Shown: positions 24,038 through 32,572, numbered from the stretch's first letter. The stretch: DNA of 64,000 nt from Plotosus lineatus (GCA_024760905.1 CM045737.1:15862226-15926225), one strand, 5' to 3'. Notes: generated from the letters alone by a model not told the origin. A program made the numbers and translations.

Positions 24038-27000
24038 CTCTACAGAGAGTCTCAAATTGCCTTTATTGGGTCTGTTTTGTTGCTGAATGGAAATCCAACC
24101 CTTGTCCCGAGAGCTATACATAATGGAACAGTGAGTAGTGAGGAACAAACTGTAATAATGTGGCTCTGTGCGCACTGCTTCATGGTTTCAGAAAATCCCA
24201 TTAAAAACAACACATTTTCCCTTCAGGAATACCAAAATATGTTCAAAGGTTTCATGAAGTCTCCTGTGTATTTTAATATTTGTGTTATCAGTAATATCAG
24301 TACGTGCACTTTTAATACATTGGTGACCATCAAAGTAGTCCATTTGCCTCTGTTGACTATCACTTAATATTTAAGAATGTCTTGTTATGAGTGTCAACCT
24401 GCAGTCTGGAGCGGGACACCAGCGTGTGTCAGGATCGGCTGCCAGGAAACGACGGAGCTGGTACTCCTCAAAACGTTCAAGTAATGCACTATCATCTAGG
24501 ATTGCACGTACATCCGGTAGCGCGAGTGCTTCAGGACACTGTGGGCAAGCGATACCCACTCTGCTTTCTGAGATCTCAATGCGGAGGTACTGACGCAAAC
24601 AGTCAGTGCATGCACGATGTGGGCAGGAGGATAGACGAGGGAAGTGATCACTTGGCTGGCTCAGTAAGCACAGCGGACACTCCACCAGGTGCTCGAGGAG
24701 CTGTTCTTGGCTAGAGGAGGATAGTGACACGACCCCTGTGGAGCCACTGCTTGCACACTCCACGGCCTGCTCAACTTCCGCTCCTTCTGCCTTAGCCGAA
24801 CCTGTCTCAGCAGACTCTCCACCTCCATTTCTCTCACTGTGAAGTGGCTCCTATTGGGAAAAAAAAAGGGAGAGGGGGGGGCTTATTTAGCATATTCTAC
24901 ACAGGGAATTGTACAATCTGAATTCCACATGGTGTTTGAGATAAGCAGTTTCAGTATTATTGCATCAGATGCCTAATCAATCAACTACCATGAATCAGAA
25001 CCTACTAAATATCACATGCTACAGAATCACTTTAAATTTGTTATGGCTCATGTCCTTGCAGTCGTTTGTTCTATTAACTTTGAAATTGCTCCTGGCCTTT
25101 CTGCACTACAGCAAAAGCATGGGGAATTACATCATTTGCTCCCCAGAGAGACTAAAAATCATACTGGGCGACGGCAGAGCACTGTTTCAAAACACGAGTA
25201 ACGTTGTCTTTCACCTTCGTCTCTGCTTCCAAAGTAAACATGATTGAGAAAGAACTCAATTACTTGCATTTCTTGGATGGAATATAAAACAAAGTTTTAG
25301 AGCAACTCATGTCCGTATACACAACCTCCAGAGAGTTTGTGTCTTATGTGGGTGTGCATGTGTGTCTGTTCGTTCATGCGGCGGGGGTAAACTGTGCAGC
25401 TAAATTACGGTTTCCTGGCAACAGCAAGACGACCCTTACAATAACATTAAATAAACATCAGTGAGTTAGGAGACAAAACATACAAGAAAGTCACAATTAT
25501 CTGAAAAGACCTGTTCATGGTTTTAATGTTTAACTTTGCATCCAAACCCGCTCAGCTAACATCGGTTATGTTAAGAGACGTAGCGTCATGTGATAGCAAA
25601 GACATATCTGTGAAACCTACTACACTAATGCCTGGGTGGTAAAAATTATATTGTCTCTTCTTCAGAACCTAAGGGTATACATACTTTTGCACACAACCAT
25701 AAATGTGAATTTAACATTCAAAAACGGGTTTTATTTTCTTTTGAGTAATTAAGCACTCTTGTTTATGTTGAAACAAGGATACGCCTGCTCAATAAACAAG
25801 GAATTTAAGCATTACTCCAGCCCCATGTGTTCATTCTTCAATAAAGGGGTTCCTGTGGTGAGTTTGTTTTACGATCCACTTTGAAATGATCAGCTATGAC
25901 ATCAACAGTTTTGTCAGGCAATGTCAGTCGTTGTTTTTATCAAGTACTGCCGCACTACATTTACTCCTAGACATGTCCAGTGACATGTTGCCTTCTGTCT
26001 CAGCCCTGGTAATGATGCAATTGATCTTTTTTTTTCCTATTGGCTGGGCTGTGTGCAGCAGACACCAGACCAAGATAACACAATATTGGCCAGGGCTGCG
26101 CTGTGTCGCCAGGAAAATGGCAGAGCGTAAAGCAAACGGCTGAATAAAGAGCAAGCACAGGAATCACGGGAAAAAATTGCATAACAATACGTACTCTGAA
26201 AACATTTCCTTTCGGACACAATTCAGTAGTCTCCGAAGACCACTTCCGTCTGGCCTGATGTCGGCATGACCTCTAGACAGAACTACTTGAAATGAGGTCC
26301 AAGCTTATGGATCATCTATAAAGTACATACAGTAGACCCCCATTTTCCACAATGGTTTGGTTCCGGCCCTTCCCAAGCATCAAGAGTTATTGACGCAGTT
26401 TTAAAACCCTATGTATGATATTACATGCACTAAAATATGCTTCATAAACACATTCTATAGACAGTCTTACTCATTAACACAGTAATAATTCAGTAAAATG
26501 TAGTAATGATTAAGTAAAAACTTTTTAATTTTGCACTGTGATAATAATATATGAATTCACAATTCAAGCAGTCACGTTGATGACATGTGTGAGAAAGAGA
26601 AAAAAAAGAGGCGTACACATCATCTGCAACCAATCAGCAGAAGGGAAAAATAAAAGCTCTCAGCCACTGGCTAAATTTAAATCACGTACCAGTAACTTCT
26701 GTATAATAAGTATAATAATAATGCAGTAAAATGGAGTAATGATTAAGTAAAAACGTTTTAATTTTGTACTGTGATAATATTTATCAATAAATAAAGCACT
26801 TACGCTCCTTACCACAAGCTAGAGAAGATGTAGGGTGTTTGAGTGACATAATGGGCTTAAATAATCATTAAAAACACACTAAAAAATTTACTTTGCAATT
26901 CAGGCAATCGAATTTGTGCGCGAAGGAGAAAAAAAGAGGGGTACACATCGTCTGCAACCAATCAGTAGGAGGGAGAAACAAAATCTCTCGGCCATTGGCT

Positions 27001-28906
27001 AAATTTGAATCACGTGCCAGTTACTTCCGGGTTTGTTGCCAATCCGTGAGTACGCGGGGGCGCGAGCGCTGAACCCAGAATGGTCAAGGGCCTACTGTAC
27101 GCATTAAACTTGGCAAAATTCACCCCTACCTCCATTACATAGACATATGATGTGCATTAGCGATAGTGGCTACAGTGTACGTACGCATAAATTTAATGAA
27201 ATGTGCTGTGTTTTTCAAAACAGATGAATAAACTTGTTATATGTATCACAATGTACACTTGTTCGCTTGTTGATCAATATTCTGTGTTAACGCTGTTCAG
27301 GTCACTTGAAACCAAGGAAAAAATGTAAAGAGTAATATTATCTGGGAGGGATACATCACTGCATGTTTTAATATTTCATGGTTTACTTACGGGCGAGCGC
27401 AGATCGAATGGAACAGAAACTGACTGAAAAATGGGTCGACCAAAATACAGTGGACAGTGGACAGTATGAAAGCTTAGTTTTAAGAAGTCACATGTTGGTC
27501 CTCTAAATTCTGGCACAGCCAGATATCAGCAAGGGATTTTCTATCCAAGAAATTATCTGGACTTGGGGCAGCGGTAGCTTGGTGGTAAGGTGCTGGATCA
27601 CAAATCCTAAGGTTGGGGGTTCAATCTCCTCTCTATACGGGTTGTCACTGTCCCCCCAGTGCAGATAACTGGGTTACCAAAGGCCGGCCATATCTCTCAC
27701 TGTCTATGGTGTGAGGTTCATATAAAAGAACCATTGCTGACTTTTGACAAGAGTAGTTGCATAGCCGAGTTGTCCACGGTGTACACTATATATATATATA
27801 AAATATCACTTATCATTGATTAATCCAATGAGATGTTAACTCTTGGACTCAGCAGGACCTTCATGAAGCATGAACGCTAACTGCTGCAGTATGACTGAAT
27901 CTTGAGTTACACCTTATATGTTTATTATTACCGTATTTGGTCACTGTTTTCTACAACAGCAGTGTGTAAGTATTTTTAGCCCCTAGATAACGGAGTGATC
28001 AAACCTATAAAAAGTACAAAATTAATATTACTTTTTAAAATCTCAGCCCTTAACAGTTAGCAAATATTATTCCATTTAATGTCTTTTATCACACACAAAT
28101 AACACTATAGCTAGCGGGCTAAAATTAGTGGTTCGTTGAAACACTACTGAGTGCCATAGTGGCATAGTGGTTGGCATGTCTGCCTCATAGGAAGATGGTC
28201 CTGGTCCGGCGAGGGTGCTTCTGTGTGAACTATGCACATTATCCATGCAACTGTGTGGGTTTTCTCTATGTACTCTGGTCTTCTCCCACAGTTCAAACAC
28301 ATACACTTTAGGCTTCCTGGCTATTACAATTTGACCCAGGTGTGAGTAAGAATAGTTGCATTTGTGTATTTATACAGATATTTTCCACCTATTTAGTTTC
28401 AGTTGTAGAAAATGTGTCTTAATATTTGTCATTTTCATCAATCAAGGCAGTTGGTCCTGATGACATACCGGTGGAGGTATGGAAGTGTCTAGGAGAGGTA
28501 GCAGTAGATTTTCTGACAAGAACATTCAACGTGGTCTTAGAGAGTGAGAGGATGCCAGAGGAATGGAGGAGAAGTGTGATGGTGCCCATTTTTAAGAACA
28601 AGGGAGACGTGCAGAGTTGTGGCAACTACAGACGGATAAAGTTGATGAGCCATATGATGAAGTTATGGGAAAGAATAGTGGAAGCTAGACTAAGCGCAGA
28701 GGTCAGCATTTGTGAACAACAGTTTGGTTTCATGCCAAGAAAGAGCACCACAGATGCAGTGTTTGCCTTGAGGATGTTAATGGAGAAGTATATATTATAG
28801 CTTAGCCGCATCGTTGTTTAAGCCACAGGGTTCAAAGTGTGTGAAAAAAGTAGCGGCTTATCGTCCGAAAATTATGGTACTTCTTTCTTAGCATTATTAT
28901 AAATGT

Positions 28907-28946
<40 letters not shown>

Positions 28947-29852
28947 TTAATAATAATAGCATTAATACTGTAATAATGATAATAATAATAATAATCATAA
29001 TCATAATCATAATCATAATAATAATCATTCCCATAATACATTTGTAAGGTTCTTTCCCGTTGCTACCACACAATTAAAAACCAAATTGATCTGATACCAC
29101 TGGATGTGGTATTACTAGTGCATATAAGAGTGCAAGTTACTATGTGGTTCCCTTGATTTGCCACAAATCTCATCTCTCACTCACTCATTTGCCAAATTGT
29201 TAAATCCTAAAAACATTGCAGGGAGGCGAAGGGGGATACACCCTGAACCGCTCAGTAGTCATTTCCAGGGGCAACACACACAAAGCCATTCACTCTTCCA
29301 CTCACAACTAAGGGCAATTTAGAAGAGCCAATTAGCTTAATGTGCATGTTTTTGAAATGTGGCTAATCCAGAGGAAAGTCATCCATACACAGGGAGAGCA
29401 TGCAAAAACTCCACACAGAGACACCTCAAAGCAGAACTCAAACCCTGGACCTTTTTGCTGTGACTCGTGCATGCTCCTCTACTACGCTATTGTGCCATCC
29501 TGCTTCAGATCTTTCTATCTATCTATCTATCGATCTATCGATCTATCTATCTATCTATCGATCGATCTATCTATCTATCTATCTATGTACCTAAGTATGT
29601 ATGTATTTATTTTTGTAATTATTCATAATTAGAATATACATATATATTTAAACATTAATTCTGCAGATGTAGCTTTGTTCAATTGTTCCTTACCTTTTGT
29701 GTTTGCTCCTGCTCATTGGGTGTCAATGTAATCACCACTTCATCTCGACTCAAGGCAGCTGTAGGTTTCTCACTCTTAGGGTCTGATTTGGGCTTGCGGG
29801 TGAAGAAACTGAGAAAGCTAAAGGCCTGCGACTGCTGCTTTGGCCTTTTCAT
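10980..29852 (-). CDS. RNF19A/RNF19B-like RBR E3 ubiquitin ligase, complete, nine coding exons
   Basis: The joined exons are 29852-29694, 24850-24399, 22787-22582, 21742-21595, 18534-18372, 16201-16087, 12092-11961, 11609-11372 and 11175-10980. They total 1809 nt with every phase closing, giving 602 residues. The domain order is that of the RNF19 (dorfin/NKLAM) family: basic N-terminus; RING1 (C111, C114, C129, H131, C134, C137, C155, C158); IBR (WCPAPDC at 197-203, then C220, C225, C230, C233, H238, C243); RING2 (C280, C283, nucleophile C295, C300, C303, C308, C311); the family block [14 protein letters not shown]; two hydrophobic segments (about 340-371 and 392-430); and a polar C-terminal tail with a short conserved VRVEIEAQP motif. 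RBR ligases take ubiquitin from an E2 onto the RING2 cysteine, then pass it to substrate; RNF19 proteins are anchored in intracellular membranes. Odd points: RING2 has R297 and Q306 at the catalytic His and Glu positions, and the protein is shorter than RNF19A (about 840) and RNF19B (about 730). It may be a divergent third fish paralogue, so I give no symbol. Confidence 0.93.
11372..11609 (-). CDS. RNF19-like coding exon 8
   Basis: Acceptor '..catgtag|TC', donor 'GAG|GTGGGT'; entry phase 1, exit phase 2. It encodes a Ser/Asp/Glu-rich low-complexity cytosolic tail with no recognised domain. Confidence 0.88.
11961..12092 (-). CDS. RNF19-like coding exon 7
   Basis: Acceptor 'tttccag|CG', donor 'ACTT|GTAAGT'. 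It encodes the end of the second hydrophobic segment with the family signature [20 protein letters not shown]. Confidence 0.94.
12325..12470. mobile_element. S1 SINE with inverted 5' segment
   Basis: From 12325 to about 12428 the S1 core lies in minus orientation ('ctcgccaggccatcgcagggcagaaacacgc..ttcttttacatgaacctcac'). From about 12430 to 12468 the head lies in plus orientation ('ctggattactggccctaaggttgggggttcaagc'). This is the arrangement left by twin priming. Confidence 0.7.
12479..12544. repeat. (GT)n(AT)n(CAT)n microsatellite
   Basis: Compound simple repeat between a SINE and a LINE fragment. Confidence 0.95.
12545..12868 (-). pseudogene. Non-LTR retrotransposon C-terminal ORF fragment
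   Basis: The open minus frame carries '[20 protein letters not shown]', '[19 protein letters not shown]' and '[12 protein letters not shown]'. These resemble the region after the reverse transcriptase of common fish LINEs; the RWLGH and GRPRTRWRD blocks are diagnostic. The exact clade is uncertain. It lies in RNF19-like intron 6. Confidence 0.75.
12872..13708 (-). mobile_element. Family A pogo-like non-autonomous element with nested S1 SINE
   Basis: The minus strand starts at 13708 with CAGGGATCCCTCGCTACTTTGCGCTTC, flanked by TA. It follows family A through 'ccaattatgcaaa' and 'ccaaaatctcccatcaaaact', and ends near 'gtaggatc'. The far end is degraded ('agatccctactacgcgacc'). Confidence 0.85.
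13015..13362 (+). mobile_element. S1 SINE nested in family A
   Basis: Full-length S1 with head 'gggcagtggtggtctagtggtatagggcgctgg' and L2-like tail ending in 'gaatgaactgaaca'. Flanks 'tttcaatg' and 'attcaatg' match the uninterrupted family A sequence around 15590-15605, consistent with a short target duplication. Confidence 0.9.
13969..13997. repeat. Poly-G tract
   Basis: A near-continuous G run (interrupted by AC) in intron 6; it could form G-quadruplex structure. Confidence 0.9.
14408..14758 (-). mobile_element. S1 SINE with RTE-type tail and 18-bp target duplication
   Basis: Full-length minus copy from 'ctgtctgtcttcctttcggctttttccc' to the head complement 'ccagcgccctataccacaagaccaccactgccc'. 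It is flanked by identical 'gaaaagggagaatacagt' at 14390-14407 and 14759-14776. Confidence 0.95.
14871..15753 (+). mobile_element. Family A element split by an RTE LINE insertion
   Basis: Starts CAGGGATCCCTCGTTACTTCGCGC after TA and ends 'agtgagggatcccgg'. The internal 'gacgtctgtatgtgtgtgtatttatattttatttatatc' and 'gtatttattgatattatatacacatatacatgtac' blocks match the copy at 20640-21380. Confidence 0.9.
15001..15324 (+). mobile_element. 5'-truncated RTE LINE with 17-bp target duplication
   Basis: It encodes the ORF end ([18 protein letters not shown]..., [20 protein letters not shown]..., [10 protein letters not shown]) and the terminal 'gaagggaacagccgaaaggaaaagaagaagaagaa'. Identical 'ggggaaaaagttaagga' flanks it at 14984-15000 and 15325-15341. 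It is very similar to 31810-32140, so the subfamily is young. Confidence 0.95.
16087..16201 (-). CDS. RNF19-like coding exon 6
   Basis: Acceptor 'ctttcag|GTT', donor 'GTGG|GTGAGA'; entry phase 0, exit phase 1. It encodes the loop between hydrophobic segments and the start of the second segment ([20 protein letters not shown]). No ATG-initiated frame covers it, so it is easily missed. Confidence 0.92.
16445..16759 (-). mobile_element. S1 SINE with 11-bp target duplication
   Basis: Minus copy with an L2-like tail, flanked by 'ggtgtccaagg' at 16434-16444 and 16760-16770. An internal deletion removes the 'ttcttttacatg' part of the core. Confidence 0.92.
17052..17862 (+). mobile_element. Family B pogo-like element with residual DNA-binding exon
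   Basis: TA-flanked ends are CAGTGGTAGCTCACCTTACGAA and its imperfect inverse 'ttcgtaaggtgaggtattactg'. Subterminal 'gttacgaaac' repeats, an inverted CCAAT block near 17200-17250 and a (CA)n run at 17511-17552 lie inside. Confidence 0.9.
17573..17701 (+). pseudogene. Pogo/CENP-B-type helix-turn-helix relic in family B
   Basis: A 42-codon frame reads ..[20 protein letters not shown] then [14 protein letters not shown] and stop. The [18 protein letters not shown] stretch matches the helix-turn-helix of pogo/Tigger transposases. The copy at 32896-33633 lacks this segment, keeping only the 'atggtcaacaca' start region. Confidence 0.65.
17880..17960 (+). mobile_element. S1 SINE tail fragment
   Basis: 'ccaatggcctggcgagctgtccaaggtgtaccccgcactcgcccagagtt...ttaggattaaggg' matches only the L2-like tail. 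Confidence 0.75.
18372..18534 (-). CDS. RNF19-like coding exon 5
   Basis: Acceptor 'ttttcacag|T', donor 'AGA|GTAAGT'; entry phase 2, exit phase 0. It encodes the family signature [14 protein letters not shown] and the first hydrophobic segment ([20 protein letters not shown]). Confidence 0.96.
18780..19850 (+). mobile_element. Tc1-like transposon remnant, split by a SINE
   Basis: A decayed transposase C-terminal half is seen at 18905-19130, including QQDNDPKH and [10 protein letters not shown], the regions around the second Asp and the Glu of the DDE triad. The terminal sequence after the SINE, 'aaccaagggtgccaataataacggagggctgtgta' (19800-19835), is a Tc1-type end. Stops and indels show it is inactive. 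It lies in RNF19-like intron 4. Confidence 0.88.
19330..19678 (+). mobile_element. S1 SINE nested in the Tc1-like element
   Basis: Head 'gatagtggtggcctagtggtgaaggtgctg', core, L2-like tail ending 'aatgaactgaactgatgaatg'. It separates two parts of the Tc1-like remnant. Confidence 0.92.
19985..20175 (-). mobile_element. S2 SINE fragment
   Basis: 'ggaaacccgcacatgcacgaggagaacatgca...cttgaacccaggaccttcttgctttgttgtgaaggtactaaccactatgtcac' is the complement of the S2 5' half and head. Confidence 0.8.
20640..21380 (+). mobile_element. Family A pogo-like element, complete ends
   Basis: TA-flanked CAGGGATCCCTCGCTACTTCGCG at 20640 and 'aagggatccctg' at 21380. Internal sequence matches 14871-15753. A tRNA-type SINE sits just inside the right end. 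Confidence 0.92.
21093..21367 (+). mobile_element. tRNA-headed SINE (third family) nested in family A
   Basis: It begins 'ggggatttagctcagttggtagatcgtccgc' with an A box and a B-box-like 'ggagttccaatcc', like a tRNA body without intact D and anticodon stems. It ends 'gcgctatataagcatccacaatgataataataataa'. Compared with the other family A copy it interrupts 'cagaaagt|gagggatccc', leaving 'aaagt' on both sides. It is a SINE, not a working tRNA gene. Confidence 0.75.
21595..21742 (-). CDS. RNF19-like coding exon 4 (RING2)
   Basis: Acceptor 'gttttag|AT', donor 'CTCAG|GTGTGT'; entry phase 1, exit phase 2. It encodes [19 protein letters not shown], then [13 protein letters not shown]. Zinc ligands and nucleophile C295 are intact. 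CGT (Arg297) replaces the usual His two residues after the nucleophile, and CAA (Gln306) replaces the usual Glu before 'FC'. Confidence 0.96.
21965..22290 (-). mobile_element. S1 SINE, diverged
   Basis: The order of blocks is that of S1 in reverse: tail ('taattctaattagggttgtaggga'), core with 'gtcagcaatg' and 'acccagtcagctgtact', and head complement 'ggatcagtaatccagcaccctgtgactgggccaccactgccc'. Confidence 0.8.
22300..22480 (-). mobile_element. S2 SINE fragment, diverged
   Basis: 'ggccaatttggagcagccagttagctatcat' and 'gagaacatacaaaccacacagcaacacttgagc' match the S2 body in reverse. Confidence 0.65.
22582..22787 (-). CDS. RNF19-like coding exon 3 (IBR domain)
   Basis: Acceptor 'cttgatcag|TT', donor 'GGAG|GTATGG'; entry phase 2, exit phase 1. 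It encodes [20 protein letters not shown] with the full IBR cysteine/histidine spacing, then a basic and Ser-rich linker to RING2. Confidence 0.96.
22800..23985. other. Intron 2 sequence, no recognisable feature
   Basis: AT-rich intronic DNA of the RNF19-like gene. No exon, named repeat or RNA gene is apparent. Confidence 0.5.
23988..24036. repeat. (TA)n microsatellite
   Basis: Uninterrupted TA run in RNF19-like intron 2. Confidence 0.97.
24399..24850 (-). CDS. RNF19-like coding exon 2 (RING1)
   Basis: Acceptor 'ttttcccaatag|GAG', donor 'TGCAG|GTTGAC'; entry phase 0, exit phase 2. It encodes an acidic/Ser-rich linker, RING1 ([41 protein letters not shown]) and the start of the IBR (RWCPAPDC). 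The RIEISESRV stretch is typical of RNF19A/B. Confidence 0.96.
24851..26329. other. Intron 1 sequence, mostly featureless
   Basis: Only a short 'gggtatacatacttttgcacacaacca' near 25670 resembles a Tc1-type terminus. No exon seen. Confidence 0.45.
26330..27097 (+). mobile_element. Family C (Tigger-like) non-autonomous element with internal duplication
   Basis: TA-flanked ends CAGTAGACCCCCATTTTCCACAATGG and 'aatggtcaagggcctactg'. Interior blocks match 56880-57328 in the opposite direction. About 220-300 bp is tandemly duplicated: 'acatcatctgcaaccaatcagcag' near 26614 recurs as 'acatcgtctgcaaccaatcagtag' near 26946. Confidence 0.88.
27563..27785 (+). mobile_element. S1 SINE, 3'-truncated
   Basis: Head 'ggcagcggtagcttggtggtaaggtgctgg' and core are present; the copy breaks off inside the tail at 'gttgtccacggtgtacac'. 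Confidence 0.88.
28150..28320 (+). mobile_element. S2 SINE 5' part
   Basis: Head 'gtgccatagtggcatagtggttggcatgtctgcctcatagg', then 'gaactatgcacattatccatgcaactgtgtgggttttctctatgtactctggtcttctcccacag'. Confidence 0.8.
28440..28797 (+). pseudogene. RTE LINE reverse-transcriptase fragment
   Basis: Open frame [20 protein letters not shown]... then [61 protein letters not shown]. These are the finger/palm start of an RTE-type reverse transcriptase, up to but not including the YADD region. It is cut at both ends and lies in RNF19-like intron 1. Confidence 0.92.
28798..28878 (-). mobile_element. Family H-like terminal fragment
   Basis: 'gtagcggcttatcgtccgaaaattatggta' is an inverted-repeat end of the 'accataattttcggacgataagccgc' type found on pogo-like elements; only the end remains. 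Confidence 0.5.
28908..29035. repeat. (TAA)n and (AATCAT)n microsatellite
   Basis: Compound trinucleotide and hexanucleotide array. Confidence 0.95.
29185..29505 (-). mobile_element. S2 SINE, diverged
   Basis: Reverse S2 with 'gggcaatttagaagagccaattagcttaatgtgcatg', 'cagggagagcatgcaaaaactccacacagagac' and 'actcaaaccctggacctttttgctgtgactcgtgcatgctcctctactacgct'. Confidence 0.75.
29512..29590. repeat. (ATCT)n microsatellite
   Basis: ATCT/ATCG tetranucleotide array immediately after the S2 head. Confidence 0.95.
29694..29852 (-). CDS. RNF19-like coding exon 1
   Basis: ATG at 29852 opens [20 protein letters not shown]. The exon ends at a strong donor 'CAAAAG|GTAAGG' after exactly 53 codons (phase 0), matching the next exon's phase. 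It is the first ATG of an exon whose 5' side continues as untranslated sequence. The basic, hydrophobic-patched N-terminus recalls the short basic 'SLFRRKK'-like segment of RNF19A. Confidence 0.85.
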
Positions 29853-30076
29853 GGTAGAAAATGTGACAGTCCAAGCAAACCAACATGAGCGAATCAGACC
29901 TTTTCAGTGTGTGAGATAGTCTGTACAGGACATTTATGACCAGAAGCTGAGATGCATTAGAGCATATATTGGGGAAGACTGGGACAGACATCTATAGGAA
30001 TGAACCTACATAGAGAGCATTATCCTTTAAAGTATCCAATAATGTCGTCATCTTCAGCTACAATAAACTTATCAAC
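29853..30076 (-). other. RNF19-like 5'UTR portion and splice acceptor
   Basis: Minus-strand 'cactttttttcag|GTTGATAAG' gives a good polypyrimidine acceptor at 30077-30078. The sequence from there to the ATG would be untranslated, implying a separate upstream noncoding exon. Confidence 0.55.
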
Positions 30077-30164
30077 CTGAAAAAAAGTGAAAAGTTTTCA
30101 ATGAGAAACATATAAACAAACACAATTTACTTAATTTACTTAATTTGCTTTTTGTTGTTGGATA

Positions 30165-30490
30165 ATTTATTCATTCATTTACTGAACTGCTGTATCCTAC
30201 AAGGGTCATGAGCAGACTGGAGCCTAATCGGGGTACACCCTGAATAACCAGCTAGTACATCTCAGGGAAACATGCACCACCATTCACACTCACAGCTAGG
30301 GGCAATTTGAAACAGCCAGTTAGCCCAACGTGTAATGTCTTTAGCCTGAAGTAGGAAATCGGGAGTACCTGGAGGTAACCCAGGCAAGAAAAGTGAGAAA
30401 TTTCAAAGTCCATCCCGACACACACTCACCAAGCTTGGAACATGAACCCAGGACTCTTCTGTCAGGTAGATATGCTAAACACTACATCAC
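30165..30490 (-). mobile_element. S2 SINE, diverged
   Basis: (ATTC)n start, 'gggtacaccctgaataaccagctagtacatctcaggg', 'gggcaatttgaaacagccagttagcccaacgtg', head complement at 30440-30490. Confidence 0.75.
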
Positions 30491-30584
30491 CATTATAACA
30501 AGTAGGGTTTAGAATATTTTCATTAATCAACTACTATTCAGATGTCTGAAGTTAAAGAAAAAGCTAATTTCATGTGTTGTACTT

Positions 30585-32140
30585 AAGAACAAGGGAGATA
30601 TACAGAGTTGTGGCAACAACAGAGGGATAAAGTTGATGAGCCATACAATGAAGCTATGGGAAAGAATAGTGGAAGCTAGACTAAGGGCAAAGGTCAGAAT
30701 TTGTGAACAACAGTTTGGTTTCATGCCAAGAAAGTGCACCACAGATGCAGTGTTTGCTTTGAGGATGTTACTAGTGAAGTACAGAGAAGGTCAGAAGAAG
30801 GAGCTGCATTGTGCCTTTGTGGATCTGGAGAAAGCATATGACAGGGTGCCGAGAGAAGAACTGTGGTATTGTATGAGGAAGCCTGGAGAGGCAGAGAAGT
30901 ATGTTAAAGTGGTGCAGGACATATATGAGGGATGTAAGACAGTGGTGAGGTGTGCTGTCGATGTGACAGAAGAGTTCAAGGTGGAGGTGGGACTGCATCA
31001 AGGGTCAGCTCTGAGCCCCTTCTTGTTTGCTATTGTGATGGACAGGCTGACAGACAAGGTTAGACAAGAATCTCCATGGACTATGATGTTTGCAGATGAC
31101 ATCGTGATCTGTAGTGAGAGCAGAGAACAAGTGCAGGAAAATCTAGAGAGGTGGAGGTATGCCCTGGAAAGGAGGGGATTGAAGGTTGGCCTCAGTAAGA
31201 CAGAATACATGTGTGTGAACGACAAGGACCCAAGAGGAATGGTGAGGTTACAGGAAGCAGAGATAAGGAAGGTGGAGGATTTTAAGTACTTCGGCTCAAC
31301 AATCCAGAGCAATGGAGAGTGTGGAAAAGAGGTGAAGAAGTGTGTGCAGGCAGGTTGGAATGGATGAAGAAAAGTGTCCGGTGTGATGTGTTGATAGGAA
31401 GGTATCTCCATGTCTCTCGCTGTCCATGGTGTGAGGTTCATGTAAAAGAACCATTGCGGACTTTCGACAAGAGTAGGCTGCAAAGCCGTCAGCGTGTTTC
31501 CGCCCTGCGATGGCCTGGTGAGCTGTCCAGGGTGTACTCTGCCCTCGCCCGGAGTCGGCTTGGATTGGCACCAGCCTCCTCGCGACCCTAATTAGGATTA
31601 AGCGATTACAGAAAATGAACTGATGAACTGAAAATTGTCTCTTCCTAATTTCCCCTATGTGTGAGTACATGTGTGAAAGGAAAAGTGTACAAGACGGTGT
31701 TGAGGCCAGCGATGTTGTATGGTTTAGAAACAGTTGCACTAGGGAAAAGACAGGAGGCAGAGCTGGAAGTAGCAGTGATGAAACTGTTGAGGTTCTCTTT
31801 GGGAGTAACAAGGATTTATAGGATCAGGAATGAGCACATCAGAGGGACAGCACATGTAAGATGTTTTGGAGACAAAGTCAGAGAGGCTAGATTGAGATGG
31901 TTTGGACATGTACAGAGGAGGGATAGTGAGTATATTTGTAGTAGGATGCTGAGGTTGGAACTACCAGGCAGAAGGCCCAGAAGAAGACCAAAGAGAAGAT
32001 TTATGGATGTGGTGAAGGCAGACATGACGGTAGTTGGAGTAAGAGTAGAAGATGCAGAGGATAGGGTGAGATGGAGGCAGATCATTTGCTGTGGCGACCC
32101 CTGAAGGGAACAGCCGAAAGGAAAAGAAGAAGAAGAAGAA
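30585..32140 (+). pseudogene. RTE LINE ORF (reverse transcriptase and C-terminus), interrupted by a SINE cassette
   Basis: Residues run from [16 protein letters not shown] through FVDLEKAYDRVPREELW, QGSALSPFLFAIVMD and the catalytic MMFADDIVICS (the ADD core) to YMCVNDKD and STIQSNGECGKEVKKCVQAG. A stop interrupts just after. After the S1/S2-derived insert the ORF resumes at 31665 (KGKVYKTVLRPAMLYGLETV...) and ends [10 protein letters not shown], followed by 'gaagggaacagccgaaaggaaaagaagaagaagaag'. The endonuclease domain is absent, so the copy is inactive. Confidence 0.93.
31392..31664 (+). mobile_element. SINE cassette inside the RTE LINE
   Basis: 5'-truncated S1 (from 'ccatgtctctcgctgtccatgg' to 'gaaaatgaactgatgaactgaa'), then the S2-body segment 'aattgtctcttcctaatttcccctatgtgtgag'. 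The same S1-S2-LINE junction occurs at 41040-41110. Confidence 0.9.
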
Positions 32141-32339
32141 GTACTAAATCACAGAAGTATTGCAAAATGTTATTTCATGATCTTCCGCGAATAATACCAA
32201 TTACTGAACAACCAATCAAGATACTTGGTAATAAATAGATTCCCTAATTTTGTCTTTGCCTGCATTTATAGACCAGAAGTCTCTTTAACAACACTGAACA
32301 ATATACTGTTTACCAATTTGCATTTAACTACCCCAAGGA

Positions 32340-32572
32340 CAGCGTTATCAAAGGCTGGTCAACCCTCTCACTGTCTATGGTGAGAGGCTGAAAAAAAGAA
32401 CCATTGCTGACTTTCGTCAAGAGTAGCTGCATAGCCATCAACGTGTTTCTGCCCTGCAATGGTCTAGCAAGATGTCCAGGGTGTACTCTGAACTCACCCA
32501 GAGTCGGCTGGGACGGGCACCAGCCTCCCCATGACCCTAATTAGGATTAAGCGTTTCAGAAACTGAATGAAT
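32340..32572 (+). mobile_element. S1 SINE, 5'-truncated
   Basis: Starts at 'gacagcgttatcaaaggctggtc' without head; L2-like tail ends 'gaaactgaatgaataaatg'. Confidence 0.88.

Noticed and set aside
24387..24714. Plus-strand open frames opposite the RING1 exon
   Set aside because: They are antisense shadows of the RNF19-like exon, which has matching splice sites and domain signature.
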